Assembly (NCBI GenBank): GCA_949987705.1
Contig: OX465284.1
Coordinates: 117,533,052 to 117,597,051 of the forward strand
Reading direction: 5' to 3'
Source: Thereva unica
Taxonomy: Eukaryota; Arthropoda; Insecta; Diptera; Therevidae
DNA length: 64,000 nucleotides
Shown one piece after another: positions 31,604 to 43,103 of the stretch (positions are counted from its first letter, which is position 1; each line of letters starts with the position of its first letter). Under the pieces are notes generated by a model, which saw only the letters and a program-made list of their open reading frames with translations, was not told the origin of the DNA and searched no databases. The position numbers and the translations under genes are program-made.

Positions 31604-34600
31604 ATGATGTCGATTTGTGAATCGATCGGTCTAAATCTGCTCCTCAAGGAAGGTCTTATATTTGGTAATGAGTATTTTGTATTGAAATTTATGATCCTTC
31701 ACTCTAGTCTGTTATCTGGTCCTTTACTCTTAGATTGAACTTTGCCGAGCCTTCAAGAATTTTGATAAAACCTCCTTTGCACTTTACGTCCAATTATAAC
31801 TAAGCCACCTGCGAAGGTACCCGAGTGTTTCCTGTGAAGATGCTATGTGCTCTATTAAGTTATACTTGTCTCACTATTGTTCCCAAAGCAATGTTTGAGA
31901 TCCCATTTCCTTGTCACCCGCTAATTGCAAACTTGAATAGAAAACTTCTTCCCACAATTTGTTAAGATTCCTGAGGGCATACCATCTGAATCTAGGCTTT
32001 ATGATTTTTGAGTTTCGCTATTTCCCCGTGTATTAGGATTATGTTCTAGAGTAGTTTCCCCAGACATTCCATTCAGTAATTTATCAAAACAAATGCACGT
32101 ATTTTTTGAAAACATATTGTTCTTAACTTCTCAGCTATTGGAAATGAACTACAATTTAGCGATCATAATGGGACGAAAAATATCCCCTGGAAGCTACCTC
32201 GAAAAATACATGGAATAGAGAGCAGTGCTAGTGGGATTGTAGCTGTGTATGGTGAATCGTATTTTCTATTATTGCGATATAAAAATGTATTTTTTTAAAT
32301 AAGCTCCATGTCTATTATAAAAACATCAAATAATTTTAGAGGAGCTTCGAGTATATTTGTGAAGGTCAAGCAACTGATTGGATAAGTCGAGCGCAGTTTT
32401 TTCCAGGCTTAGATAGTCTGTTTTTGGTTACAGCACATAGTGTTGCGCTATGTTTATCTATTGACCAAACCGAAAGGACGGTAAAGATTACAGAGCGAAG
32501 TTCATCCGAAGATAAATCAACTTTGTATTGCTCTTTGTTACTCGCCAACCACTGGGAAGATTCAGTTGTATTTGGTGGTAAGTTGATAAAATCCTGTTTA
32601 CATTCTGAAATCATATGATAACGTTCGCTTGAAGGGAATGCTTTAGGAGAGGTCATTATTTGGCAACCTTCGATTAAAACAATAGCTAGTCGATCTCCAG
32701 TTTTGCAGCGAATACCAGCTCATGATGTAGGTATCGATCTAGAATCACATCACAGCCATAAGGTAATTGCAACGAATCTGTAGGGCGTCATTTTCTCAAT
32801 AGATGTGGATCTTAATTTCAAAATGATGATAACGACGTCCGATGATCGCTCAGTTCGGTTTTGGAATTTAGGTAACGTGACAACTAATGGCCTTATTGAT
32901 TGGAAGCTTGTAACGTTTAGTCTTCTGACAACCAGTTACGCCCACACAGCTCGTGTCTTTAAAGGCAAAATCATTACTAAAGGTACATTTTTAATTCATT
33001 GCGATTCTTACTTAGATGTTTTAATTTTTAGAAAATAAGCCATATGTGCTATCTTGTGGCGAAGACTCCCAAGTATGCCTGTGGAATCGAGCGGGTGACT
33101 TGTTACATAAACTCAATCGGTCATTTGGGTCTTTTTTGAATTGTGTTTACTGCGCACATTCTGAAACGGTATTTGCCTCGTCATCGAGCGGTAATATTGC
33201 AAAATATTGTTTAAGTAATTATTTCTCTAAACGTTTGATCCAGGAGATCGACACTTCTAACTTACAGTTAGATTTCTTAGCTAAGGTAAAATTTCTGAAC
33301 ATGAATGTTATTATAGCAGTTGGAAATAACAATAGTTTATTGATGTGCAATTCAAATAATTGGTGGCGAACGATAGAAAGACGTTTGCCATATAAATGTA
33401 CAGTTTTGCAAGTGTTTAACGGAACAATTTTTATCGGTGGATCGAAGTTCTTAATCGTTTATCGATTCTCAAACGGAACTGAATCCTTAACCAAGGAATT
33501 TGAAGGTAAAATTACTGATGGTATAATTCGATCAATTCACAAGTTAACCGACAATGGGGAATATTTAATTTCCGACGATAGAGGAACATGCAAATATATT
33601 AGCGATGGCAGTTATGATGTTTCAAAATCATTCCAAATTCCTCAATCGAAAGAGCGGTGGGTCACTGCTGCTATTAAAGTTGACGAATTTATATTTGTTA
33701 GCAATCGACATGGAAATGCTTTCTTATATTGTCTACTTGGCGATGAATTCACTTTGAAATGTGAAATTAAGCATATACATGGGTATCTAGGTATAACCGA
33801 CATTTTATTACATAGAAATTTTGAAAAGATTGTATATATTAAAACATCTGGACATGACAAAACTTTAAAAACAATAAAAATTGATAAAGCTAGCAAAACT
33901 ATGGAAATTGTCCACACAGAAAATATTCCAATATCATGGGTTGAGCAGATTCAAATAAATAGTGAAAATGAAGAATTCCTTTTAGGTTTCAATGATAATC
34001 ATTTTGTTATATGGCAGACAGATCATGAATTTTTGTTTAAACTACCATGCGGTGGCGGGCATAGATTCTGGGATATAAGTCTTGATTTCTATAATAATAA
34101 CATGCACTTAGTTTTTATTAAGGACAAAAAACTGTTTAGTTGTGTCAATCAGCTAGTAAATATATCAAACAGTCCAATTAGTCTCAGCTACAATAGATGG
34201 CATGTAAAATCATGCAATGCTCTGCGCTATGTTGAAAGAAATAATTCCAACATGATTTTAGTTTCAGCCGGAGAAGATAATATACTTAAATTTTCACAAT
34301 ATTCTTTAGAATGTGCGGACATCTGCCTTAAAAGTGAAATACATTTACATATTTCCAATATTCGGACTATAGCAATCATAGAAGAATTCGAAGATACTCG
34401 ATTGATATTTTCTGCTGGAGGCAGATCTCAAATTTGTGCTACGCAATTGCATCTTCGAGATGTAGTTTTAGAAGAGAAGTGCAATTTTATGCTTAAATCA
34501 ACCGATTTCGAAAGAAAATACCAAAGAAATGCACAAAAAATTGATTTTGATCCAGAGACGAGAATAATGTCTTTAGATGTAACTAGAGTAGCAAACGATC

Positions 34601-35223
34601 AATGTTACGTTTTGTACGCTGGATGCTCCGATGGGTATATAAGAATATTTAAGTATAAGCAAAAATTAATAGAATTTAGCAATGAATATTTTTACAACAA
34701 ATGCATCTTACACGTTAGAGTAATTGAAATCAAGAGGTGGAATCGCAAAATCCTAGTAACTTCCTCAACGGACGGGAATCTATGTTTCTGGGACTTAGAT
34801 TCTAATGGAGACTCTACATTCAGTTCGCCATTTACATTGCAACACCATAAGAATGGTATTAATTCAATAGATATTTGTCAAACTAAGGACTATATTTATG
34901 TTGTCACTGGCGGGGACGATCAGAATGTGGTATTTTCAAAGATAAGCATTGCAGAAAATTTGTTTCAAGTTTCTGAAGTAAATAATTTCAATTTTTTACA
35001 TACCGCACAGGTAAATGGTGTAAAAATATCAGACAATAGGAAATATCTGTATTCAGTAAGTGTGGATCAGAAAATTTGTAAACTGAATCTAAGGGACCTG
35101 AAATTAGAGAAAAGCCTATTTACTTGTATTGCTGATGTAAAAGGATTAGAGTTGAAGGGCATTTCCTCTGATACCAATTTATGTATAATCTACGGATGTG
35201 GTGTACAGTCGATTATTCTGTGA
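31604..35223 (+). CDS. Wdr6: WDR6-like WD40 protein (tRNA methylation cofactor)
   Basis: Six exons (31604-31664, 32135-32286, 32340-32577, 32635-32726, 32784-32982 and 33032-35223) encode 977 residues, the usual WDR6 size. WDR6 partners the FTSJ1/TRM7 methyltransferase that makes 2'-O-methyl at tRNA position 34. WD-repeat marks include GGNALGEVIIWQP, AHDGVIFSIDVD, TTSDDRSVRFWNL, LSCGEDSQVCLWN, SSTDGNLCFWDLD and TGGDDQNVVFSK. Many other blades are weak, as is typical for this family. The donor GTATTT after exon 2 and GTAGGT after exon 4 are not consensus but give the only consistent phases. Most of the protein lies in one 2.2-kb exon. Confidence 0.87.
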
Positions 35224-35886
35224 TTAATATATTTTTTTGTATCAAATATAAAAATTAAAAAACACACTAATACTTTTTAAAATATCTTTTTTGAGTTAAA
35301 CTATGATACAACACCAAATGGTTTAAAGGTAATAAATTTCATCAAATCTAACTAGAATGAGTATAGCGTATGACAAGAAGGTTTTTTCATCAGACGTCGT
35401 TTTTAGGTATTGCTTATTAGAAATATGGTAGTACATATATCGAAAGTTAACAGCAGAAATCCACTAAAGTTACTTGTACATGATCTTGCTTTTTGTATTC
35501 AATTTCCACCGAGCTATATAGTCCTGAGATTTAATTCAATACATGGCACAATTTTGAGCGTTTGCAATGTTTCCATATTAATGGAGCAATCCTTACAAAC
35601 AAGGACGAACACATTTTAATTTTTTTACTTTATTTAACTTAAATGGCTAGACCGAAATTTATACCATGAAAGTGTTTCGAGACAAAGTGTCCTACCGTTT
35701 GCTCGTAATTTACATTCGCTTTACAATGCTAAAGCACCGCATATAGTGCTGTATAAATTTAAATATCTAGCTACATTAGTAGACAATCAACTTTATATAG
35801 AAACATTTCATGCTACCAATTCCGTCATACTGTTTTGAAAACCATTAACACACAAAGTTTCTAGCATTCTGGAACTTGTGCTAAAA
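35224..35886. other. Convergent 3' spacer between WDR6 and ARL2BP
   Basis: 663 bp of AT-rich sequence with a tttatt (minus-strand poly(A) signal) near 35627. The short frame at 35410-35619 has no motif. Nothing else seen. Confidence 0.5.
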
Positions 35887-36474
35887 TCACACGTCTGAAT
35901 CGTCTTCATCTGGTATTCTAGTAACTGTGATTCCCGAGTTAATATTTGGGTATTTTCCTTCCTTATCTGCTCTATAATCAAGAATCAATTCCTTAAAGGA
36001 AAGAAAATCGGTAAGAGATAACAACAGTTCGAAGATTTCCCCCTCGAGGCTTGACTTATTGCTCCTGCAATAATTTATTTTTAGATGCCTTTCGCAAACT
36101 TTTCTTTTACTTACTGTAATTCTTTCATAAATTTGTCCATATCAAAGTCATCCATGCGCTCGCACAGCTTGTTAACGATAAAGGATTCTGTTATTTCAGT
36201 ATATTCATTGAAAATTTCCATGTATTCTAATTTGTTCTCTTCGTTGTCTTCTACCTTTTCCCAGTTTCTTTCGAAAAAATCTTTCTGTAAAATCTGGAAA
36301 CCAAGAGCCCATTAAAAGAGAACTGTTTAACTATGAGCAATAACGTACCTGAAACTCTTCCTCCATAACAATGTCTTCAATGTGTCCTATAACCCTATCA
36401 AAGTAATCACTGGTGTTACTTGTATGGAAAAAGAAATTGTTCCCATCCTCCATTTCAATGTGATTCGCCTCCAT
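35887..36474 (-). CDS. Arl2bp: ARL2-binding protein (BART)
   Basis: Three short exons (36474-36349, 36293-36115 and 36064-35887) encode 160 residues, matching the family's about 160. ARL2BP binds GTP-loaded ARL2/ARL3 and works at mitochondria and cilia. The BART domain fills the protein. Visible blocks are FDRVIGHIEDIVMEEEFQ, EENKLEYMEIFNEYTEITES, VNKLCERMDDFDMDKFMKEL, GEIFELLLSLTDFLSFKELI and LDYRADKEG. The acidic C terminus EDDSDV follows. No single exon is long enough to stand out as an open frame. The start is the first ATG before the conserved region and directly fits the 126-nt first exon. Confidence 0.92.
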
Positions 36475-36979
36475 TGGTTCGTGTGATCATATATCAGTAA
36501 TTTATATTATATTCAAAAACTCTAGCGTTGTCAAATATGTTTGAGATTTCTACGTGGTTACTAGGCAATATCGATTTAATTCAAGCTCGGCTCTGTTCCC
36601 TTTTTTTGTTTTTTTTCTACGATTTATTTATAATTCTGGTGAATATAACTTTGTGCAGAGCATCGTTCTTTCCTATTTTATTTCAATACTAATTAAAAAA
36701 TTTTGATGTATTCTGTGTGCCTTAATTTGAGTTATGTTTGCGGCATGGCTAGCTTCAATGTTGGTTATAATTACTTCAATGCAACCGCGATTACTGAAGA
36801 TATTGGAATATTCTTGTGAATTCACGAATAACGCGAAATTTGGGAGAATTTGCAGGATTTCACAAATGGTTTATGCGATTTTTACCTTTTATGTGACAAA
36901 TCTAAGCTAAGAAATCCATGGTGCATCTCTATTAGCAAGCTTGGTGCAGAGGATAGAGTCGGTTTTGGGTAATGAGAAG
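36475..36979. other. Upstream of ARL2BP, no other feature
   Basis: AT-rich, presumably including the ARL2BP promoter. Nothing else recognised. Confidence 0.4.
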
Positions 36980-37333
36980 CAGGGAGCATGATGGAGAGGG
37001 CCATGTACCCTGGGATGAAAGAGTTAGGATATACAGACTGTGTAAGATTGTTCCACAGACGGGTTGCTCTATTTTTGAAAGAATTCCTTGTATTTATCTT
37101 GCGCGTCGGCAGAAGGAATTAGCCTGACGGACTAATCTTGTGTTGAGGGTATAAGATTGCCGTGGAGGCGGGATAGTAGCGATAGTAGAGGGTCAATGAT
37201 GACGCAAGTGTCATAATCACCGATGAGTTTGAGGGCTATATATCTAACCACGTCAAGGTGTTTTTCGTAACCTAACCCAGATAAGGCCGTTGAATTCGAG
37301 GTCGCCGATGAAATGAGGAGGAATCCGCACCTC
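36980..37333 (-). pseudogene. Decayed retroelement fragment, split by a later insertion
   Basis: On the minus strand the block near 37045-37070 reads NRATRLWNNL, a common ending of non-LTR retrotransposon ORFs, and matches 48490-48525 on the other strand. The same kind of sequence appears to resume after 38080, so the element at 37338-38076 probably inserted into it. Confidence 0.45.
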
Positions 37334-37337
37334 TTAA

Positions 37338-38076
37338 GGGGGGAAACCAGTTTAGACGATTGAAAAAATCGAATTTTTTTTATTTCATAAATTGTTAGTA
37401 AAACTATTCAAGAATATGTTGCCAAAGTTTCAAATCAAAATTCCGCTTTGTTCGGATGTTATGAGTTCTAAAGTGACCGCCCTCCTTGGTAGACGGTACT
37501 ATAAACTAAGAAGTGACTTTTCCAAATGCGTTTTTCTCGAAACGACTTTTTTTCAACTGGTGGGAGTCCTAGCGTGAAAAGTTATTGCTCAATCGTTTTG
37601 AAAATTTTCGTGAACATTCTTTATTCAATTACAATCTATATGAACTAAACTCTGGAATGATATTATAATCTTAAATTTGTTTTTAGATGGATAAAAGGTG
37701 AAAAAGCACAGTATAAAAACATAACATTTTGTTCCAACACCTCAAAAACATGCAATTTTACATTTTTTTGTTAAGAGTTTAGTTCATATTCCTAGAAAAC
37801 ATGTTGCTAATGTGAAAAAAAAATTGGGGTGATTTCAGATAAAAATTGCGACTTCCACACTTCCCACCAGTAGTGAACTCGGATGGCGACGGTCCATGAA
37901 GAGCAGCTTCTAACTCCACTATTTACAGTGCAAATGACTTGAAAAAATTACAGCGTGTACTTCAATACATTAGTAAAATATCCTTCAAGTTTAAACAAAT
38001 TTTGATTATTCCTTCCCTGTTAAAAAAAATTCACGAAATACACTAAAAAATCGGCCTCCTAAACTGGTTTCCCCCC
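37338..38076. mobile_element. piggyBac-type MITE with TTAA duplication
   Basis: 739 bp bounded by GGGGGGAAACCAGTTTAG and its inverse, with TTAA at 37334-37337 and 38077-38080. TTAA targets are the signature of piggyBac-like transposition. The 61-codon frame at 37392-37577 shows no transposase motif, so it is non-autonomous. The ends are intact. Confidence 0.88.
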
Positions 38077-38080
38077 TTAA

Positions 38081-38486
38081 GTAATCCTAAGGGATGGTTG
38101 TTTGGTGATTTTGAATATGTAGTGATTCCACCGCAAATCCAATTTCAGCCAGTACCGATGGGGAGACACCAGATTTATTTGTATGTTTTGGAAGTACTTG
38201 TTGAATTTAACTCGATTCTTCGGGCCCAGTCGCTCATTAAGCTCTTTGAGGAAGACTCTGTCCATTGAGTGTTTGAAACAATTGAGACACTGGGAATGTC
38301 ATAACTGTGTAGGAGGCGAACAGAAGTGCTAGCTAATGGGTCTTGGATTTGCTATCCATTATCGCCTCCACCTTGTAGATTAAGGGAGGGAAATTCTTAA
38401 GTTTGCATAAAACAATTTGTTATTTTAAAATTAAACACTGAAACCACTTTGAAATTTTATACCATATTTAATAATAATAAAAAAGT
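38081..38486. other. Repeat remnant and spacer before Nup93
   Basis: A minus-strand frame (about 38077-38265) reading DRVFLKELNERLG may be part of the interrupted retroelement. No gene called. Confidence 0.35.
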
Positions 38487-41400
38487 TTAATGCATTAAGA
38501 TTTCAGTTTGTACTAAACGACTGTTGGTATCCCCAGGCATCCGGTATGGTACAGTTGCTGCCATATTTGTAATAGCCTTAGCTTTCTCTCTTAAATGCGC
38601 CAATTGCTGTAAAAGAAATAATAGAATAAAACACAAATATTTTAAATTATTAGAAAAAATCACTCTTTCCATTCCACTATCGGCGAATGCATTATCTTTC
38701 CCTTTAATATTTTTATACTGAATGTGCAGGATATCCATTGTTGCTAACAGTAAATCTGGATACACTTTACATATCTCTCCGCCAAGCCTTATAAAAAAAT
38801 CAAGAATTAAAACTTTATTGCAGCGACTTCTTTCATACCTTTTAAAGTTATTAATGCAATTTTCCAATTCATTCATACATAGCGGCACGAGTTTTGTGTT
38901 GGCTAACGTCTCCAATGCCAATTGATACTTTTTTTCGTGATAAAAATCGAAAAATGAAACTAGTTCGCACAGAAGTGTAAATGTTTGAATAACCTGAGGA
39001 TCGCAGTTGAGTTCGATGCCTTTAAAATTTTAAAGTTACATTTTCATTACGTCGTACAATATAATTGAGTACCTTTAATGCGTTCACTAAAATCGGCTAT
39101 CATGACCTGCAATCTTTCGCGCAATGAACCTTTTTTAGATACTTGATGCACAACTTGTGAAAGTAAAATGGAAATGTAACGTAGTGCTTGCCCGTAGTCC
39201 TAACAATTATCGAAAGTTAATTACTTTTACGTTGATTTCATTATACTAATACCTCTGCTAAATTAAAAAGTTGTATAGCATCCTCAAACATGCCTTTTTT
39301 TATTAACTCCTCAGCTACCATTGCAGCAGCTAGTTTGGAATCAAATTCCACACTTTCAAATTGATCGAACAAGCCTCTGTTTAAAAGGATAATTGAAGAA
39401 TAGTTAAAATATCATTTCATATTAGAATGTTTACCTTGATTTTATGCCATTGAGCTGCATCTTGCCGAATATTAGGTCATAATCGCGACATTCAATTGCT
39501 AGATCTGTTACACACACCAAAAATAAATTCCTTCCTTCGGGATCTTTTAGATTTCTAATAAATGGACATTTTAAAGATATTCCTAGTCAGTTAACTTATC
39601 ATTTAAAAGCTTGATAACAAAACAAAACAAGCCCTGGTCGTCACTTATTCAAGTAGGGTGCAGAGACTTAACAGTTTAAAAAACTTTGTCCCGTGCATTC
39701 CCTTTCGATAAATTGACGATAAAATAGTTAAATCAATTAATAAATTGTATGCTGACTACTCTTTACTTAAAACTAGGCCTTTTTTTACCATAATTTACCT
39801 TAAAAAGAAGAAATACTGAAGAGCTTCAGCAGGATCTGTGATTTCAAATTTCTTTACGTACAGCATTACTAATCTGGCTACATTTAATCGCCTCATAGGA
39901 ACTGGATCTTCAATATCGATGGAGACTGGAATAAAATTTCATTTCAGTAAGCATAGATAATACAAGAAATGTTGTAATTCGCATACGAAGGGGTTCTTGT
40001 ACATTTCTTGGTCCTCCTATTAAAAACATTTCATTTAACGCTAGAGCGATGTGCACTGCATGGGTCCTATATCTCTCGGTCCTAGATAAAAACTCAATGG
40101 ACGCTTCAAATTGCCCAGTAAGTGCCAGAACTTGGAAGTATAAATGTCTTTGATCTGCAGCATTGAAATGCTTTTCTCCGTATTTCTCCAAAATCATTGT
40201 TTGTAGTCCTGAATACGTCAAGGATTCGGTATTATCGTTTGAATCAGTCCGGAGCAGTGATAATTGGATCCACAAGAAATCGTCCGTGGTTTTTGCTACT
40301 TCTAAATGTTGTTCAGTTACATCACAACCAGCAATAACGCAGTAAACCTAGAGCAAGGACTCATTACTACAAAATTTACATTATAAAGCGAAATATTACG
40401 GCTTTTTTGAATGGATCGGTTGAGTTTTTTATTTGGCATTTGTACTGCATTTTCAACTGTCCTTCAAGTTTTGAATTGATTTTTTGATTTGGCTTCTTCA
40501 ACTTATCTTCCAGAACTTGGGTAAAATCTTCATGACCAGGGCTAGAATTATTCTAATTTATATAACAATTATCAACTGATTGCATCTGATTTACCCAGCC
40601 ATTTGCATGCATCTTAATGCCGACTGAAGGTCCCCACAACGAAGACAAAAATACACCATCGGCCAAAGGGGTTTTCCTTCGATGCTTTTATCAAGAAGCC
40701 CAAAACAGGCGCCAACATTCATCGTTAACCCAACAAACGAAGCAACTAAATTAAAAGTGCTTGGAATCCCACCGCGTTGAGCTTCTCTCAAATTCCCTGC
40801 TATTACTGTAGACATGTACAACTTGTACCTGAAGCAAAATCAAGTTACATATTTGCCAACCATTATTTTCACAAAATATGTTTACCTGTGCTCAAGGTAT
40901 TTTTTAGCCTGATCTATAAACTGGGTCATTTGACACCGACTTTTGATTGGATCGCGATTCTTCGACAACGGCGTAACATTTACCATGTATTTCATTATTT
41001 CCCATATCTCCGATACTTTCTACATTACAAATTTAAATAAAAAATATACGAATTGATAAAAACTAGGAACTTACCGGATCGTCAAAACTTTCAGCGACTT
41101 TGGCAAATTTTTGGACCAGATTAGGTCGCAATACACCTTCAATGACCAATTTATTATAGTCATATACTTCCCTGGCGTAAGCCATTTCCTAGAAAACCAA
41201 AACATTCGAATGTGCTTTATGTTAAGTGAAATATTTACAATTCTGTTTAGACATGATTTGCCTCCGTAAGTGCCTTCATTCAATATGGTTTGCTCTGGCA
41301 ATTTTTGAATGTCTATCCAGGTTTTGGACGGCCCAACCAGCGAATTCAGCAGCTTCACCTTCTCCTGACGCCATTCAGATTTTATATGCTCCCATTTCTG

Positions 41401-42076
41401 TTTTTGCGCTGACTGGTAAGACTGTGAAGAAAAGCAAAACAAGAATATGAATGAATATTAACAGGACAGTTGGAGGAAATAACAAGAGTCTACAAATGGA
41501 AACTGATCTGAATCTGATAAATGACTTGCTATGTGGAAACTAGATAGAACAATCATTACGGAAGGATAACTGGAAGAGACGCCCGAGTCCCACAAGAACT
41601 GCAGCGCCATTAAGAAAAGGGAAAGATTGTGGGAAGCACTGATTCCTCTTTCAAACCCTTAAAATGTATTGCACTCACGTTCTTATGCACTTCTTCAATA
41701 ACAGATAGAATAGCGTTTTCTTTTTCATTTTTCAAGAAGCTTTGAATATCTGTATCCGCAATAGGATCCAAAGGCTCAAAAGTTTTCCTAGAACTCAATG
41801 TTTCAAGTTTTTGTGTAATTTTTGGCAAATCAATGCCCTTGGACCCAAGAAGAATGTGTCTATAAACGATTTAATAGATTAAAAATACGAGTTTGAAAAA
41901 AAACAAGTAAGTTACGCTTGGATGTCTTGAGCTCCAGTTTGCGTTACTCTAGAATGGAGTTCCTGTGTAGCTTGCAAAACTTGTGGAATTGTCCTTTCTA
42001 CACGAGGCAAATCTTCTGCGTTCTGTGTTTCATTTGTTAGTTTTTGAGCTTGTTGGAGTAAAGTATTTAAATCCAT
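38487..42076 (-). CDS. Nup93: Nucleoporin Nup93
   Basis: Fifteen exons (42076-41916, 41859-41679, 41421-41239, 41188-41075, 41019-40886, 40828-40595, 40541-40400, 40347-39987, 39925-39799, 39554-39435, 39376-39253, 39199-39073, 39019-38839, 38787-38664 and 38606-38487) encode 810 residues (human about 819). Nup93 is a scaffold of the inner ring of the nuclear pore. An N-terminal coiled coil (about 1-55, LLQQAQKL), then [20 protein letters not shown] and [19 protein letters not shown] precede the helical solenoid, which contains [43 protein letters not shown] and [12 protein letters not shown]. The C terminus [19 protein letters not shown] is the family ending. Two short introns near the 3' end (38838-38788 and 38663-38607) contain no stop and would be read through, but splicing restores family alignment. 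It is divergent from ALG14, 359 bp apart. Confidence 0.92.
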
Positions 42077-42435
42077 TTTCCGCAATAATTTAAAAATTTG
42101 TAAATAAAAACTTCCCGGCAAATCCTCACACTTCAAACAATCGTTCGACTTAACCTCAAAGGTGAAAGTGTTGTGACAATTCCTTCGCCTATAACTTTTT
42201 AACTTATAGCTATAAATTAGCAGTTAAATAAAAAAAATTTATCTAGTAAGAATGTCGTAGATAATTTAAGCAAAAAATTATCTCATAAAACTTTTATATT
42301 TCAATTGAGGAATTTAAAACTACAAACAATCATAAAACTAACAACGGGCAGCTTTGTTGACAATTGCACCTTCATTACGCCAGTTGTCAAAATACTGCTT
42401 GGTTTCGTGTTTTTTCCAGTTATTCTTCAAAAGAC
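42077..42435. promoter_or_regulatory. Shared upstream region of Nup93 and ALG14
   Basis: 359 bp between divergent starts. No ATG extends ALG14 upstream in frame. A bidirectional promoter is inferred from spacing. Confidence 0.4.
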
Positions 42436-42966
42436 ATGAAATCTGCTAAAACCTTAATAGTTTTGGGTTCCGGAGGGCATACCATGGAAATGCTTGAAAT
42501 TATAAAGCATTTAGATAAATCTAAATATTCTCCAAGGCTTTATTGCTTGGCCAAATCGGATAAGACAAGCCGTGACAAGGTTACTGGAATTGAATTAAAA
42601 GACGACTCCTATGCATTTGTCGAGATTCCCCGGAGCAGGCACGTCAACCAAAGCTACTTCACATCAATATTTACAACAATCATTGCAGTACTTAATTCAA
42701 TAACACTATTGTGGCGATTAAGACCAAATTTGATACTATGCAACGGGCCGGGAACCTGCGTGCCAATATGTCTTGTGGCTCTCCTCTTCCGAGTTATTCG
42801 AATTATGCCAAATTGTAAAACGGTTTTTGTAGAAAGTTTCTGTAGAGTCAAGACTATTTCATTATCAGGAAAAATACTAATGTACTTTGTAGATATGTTT
42901 GTTGTGCAATGGCCACAGTTAGCTGCTAGTGGAAAATATGTAAAATATTACGGCCAGTTAATTTAA
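42436..42966 (+). CDS. Alg14: ALG14, UDP-GlcNAc transferase subunit
   Basis: A single exon of 176 residues. ALG14 anchors ALG13 on the cytosolic face of the ER and together they add the second GlcNAc to dolichol-PP-GlcNAc. Visible motifs are LIVLGSGGHTMEMLEII at the start, IPRSRHVNQSY, LRPNLILCNGPGTCVPICL and VESFCRVKTISLSGKILMYFVDMFVVQWPQL. The usual N-terminal membrane helix is absent: the ATG at 42436 starts almost directly at the glycosyltransferase fold. The frame is open further upstream but without an ATG. Either anchoring depends on an internal hydrophobic helix (about 83-100) or an upstream exon is missed; an acceptor-like ttttttccag lies just before the ATG. An AATAAA follows near 43092. 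Confidence 0.9.
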   Translation: MKSAKTLIVLGSGGHTMEMLEIIKHLDKSKYSPRLYCLAKSDKTSRDKVTGIELKDDSYAFVEIPRSRHVNQSYFTSIFTTIIAVLNSITLLWRLRPNLILCNGPGTCVPICLVALLFRVIRIMPNCKTVFVESFCRVKTISLSGKILMYFVDMFVVQWPQLAASGKYVKYYGQLI

Positions 42967-43103
42967 TTATTTTATATGCTTAAAAGTACAATTTTCCGTA
43001 ACTAATTTCTTAAAGAAGACGCTATTAACATGCATTTGTTTAAGAGAACATGTATTCAAGAATTATAAAAAAAAGTTAAATAATGACTGGATGAAATAAA
43101 CAA

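Noticed and set aside
32578..32634. WDR6 reading through introns to give separate small proteins
   Set aside because: GT/AG sites with consistent phases restore continuous WD blocks.
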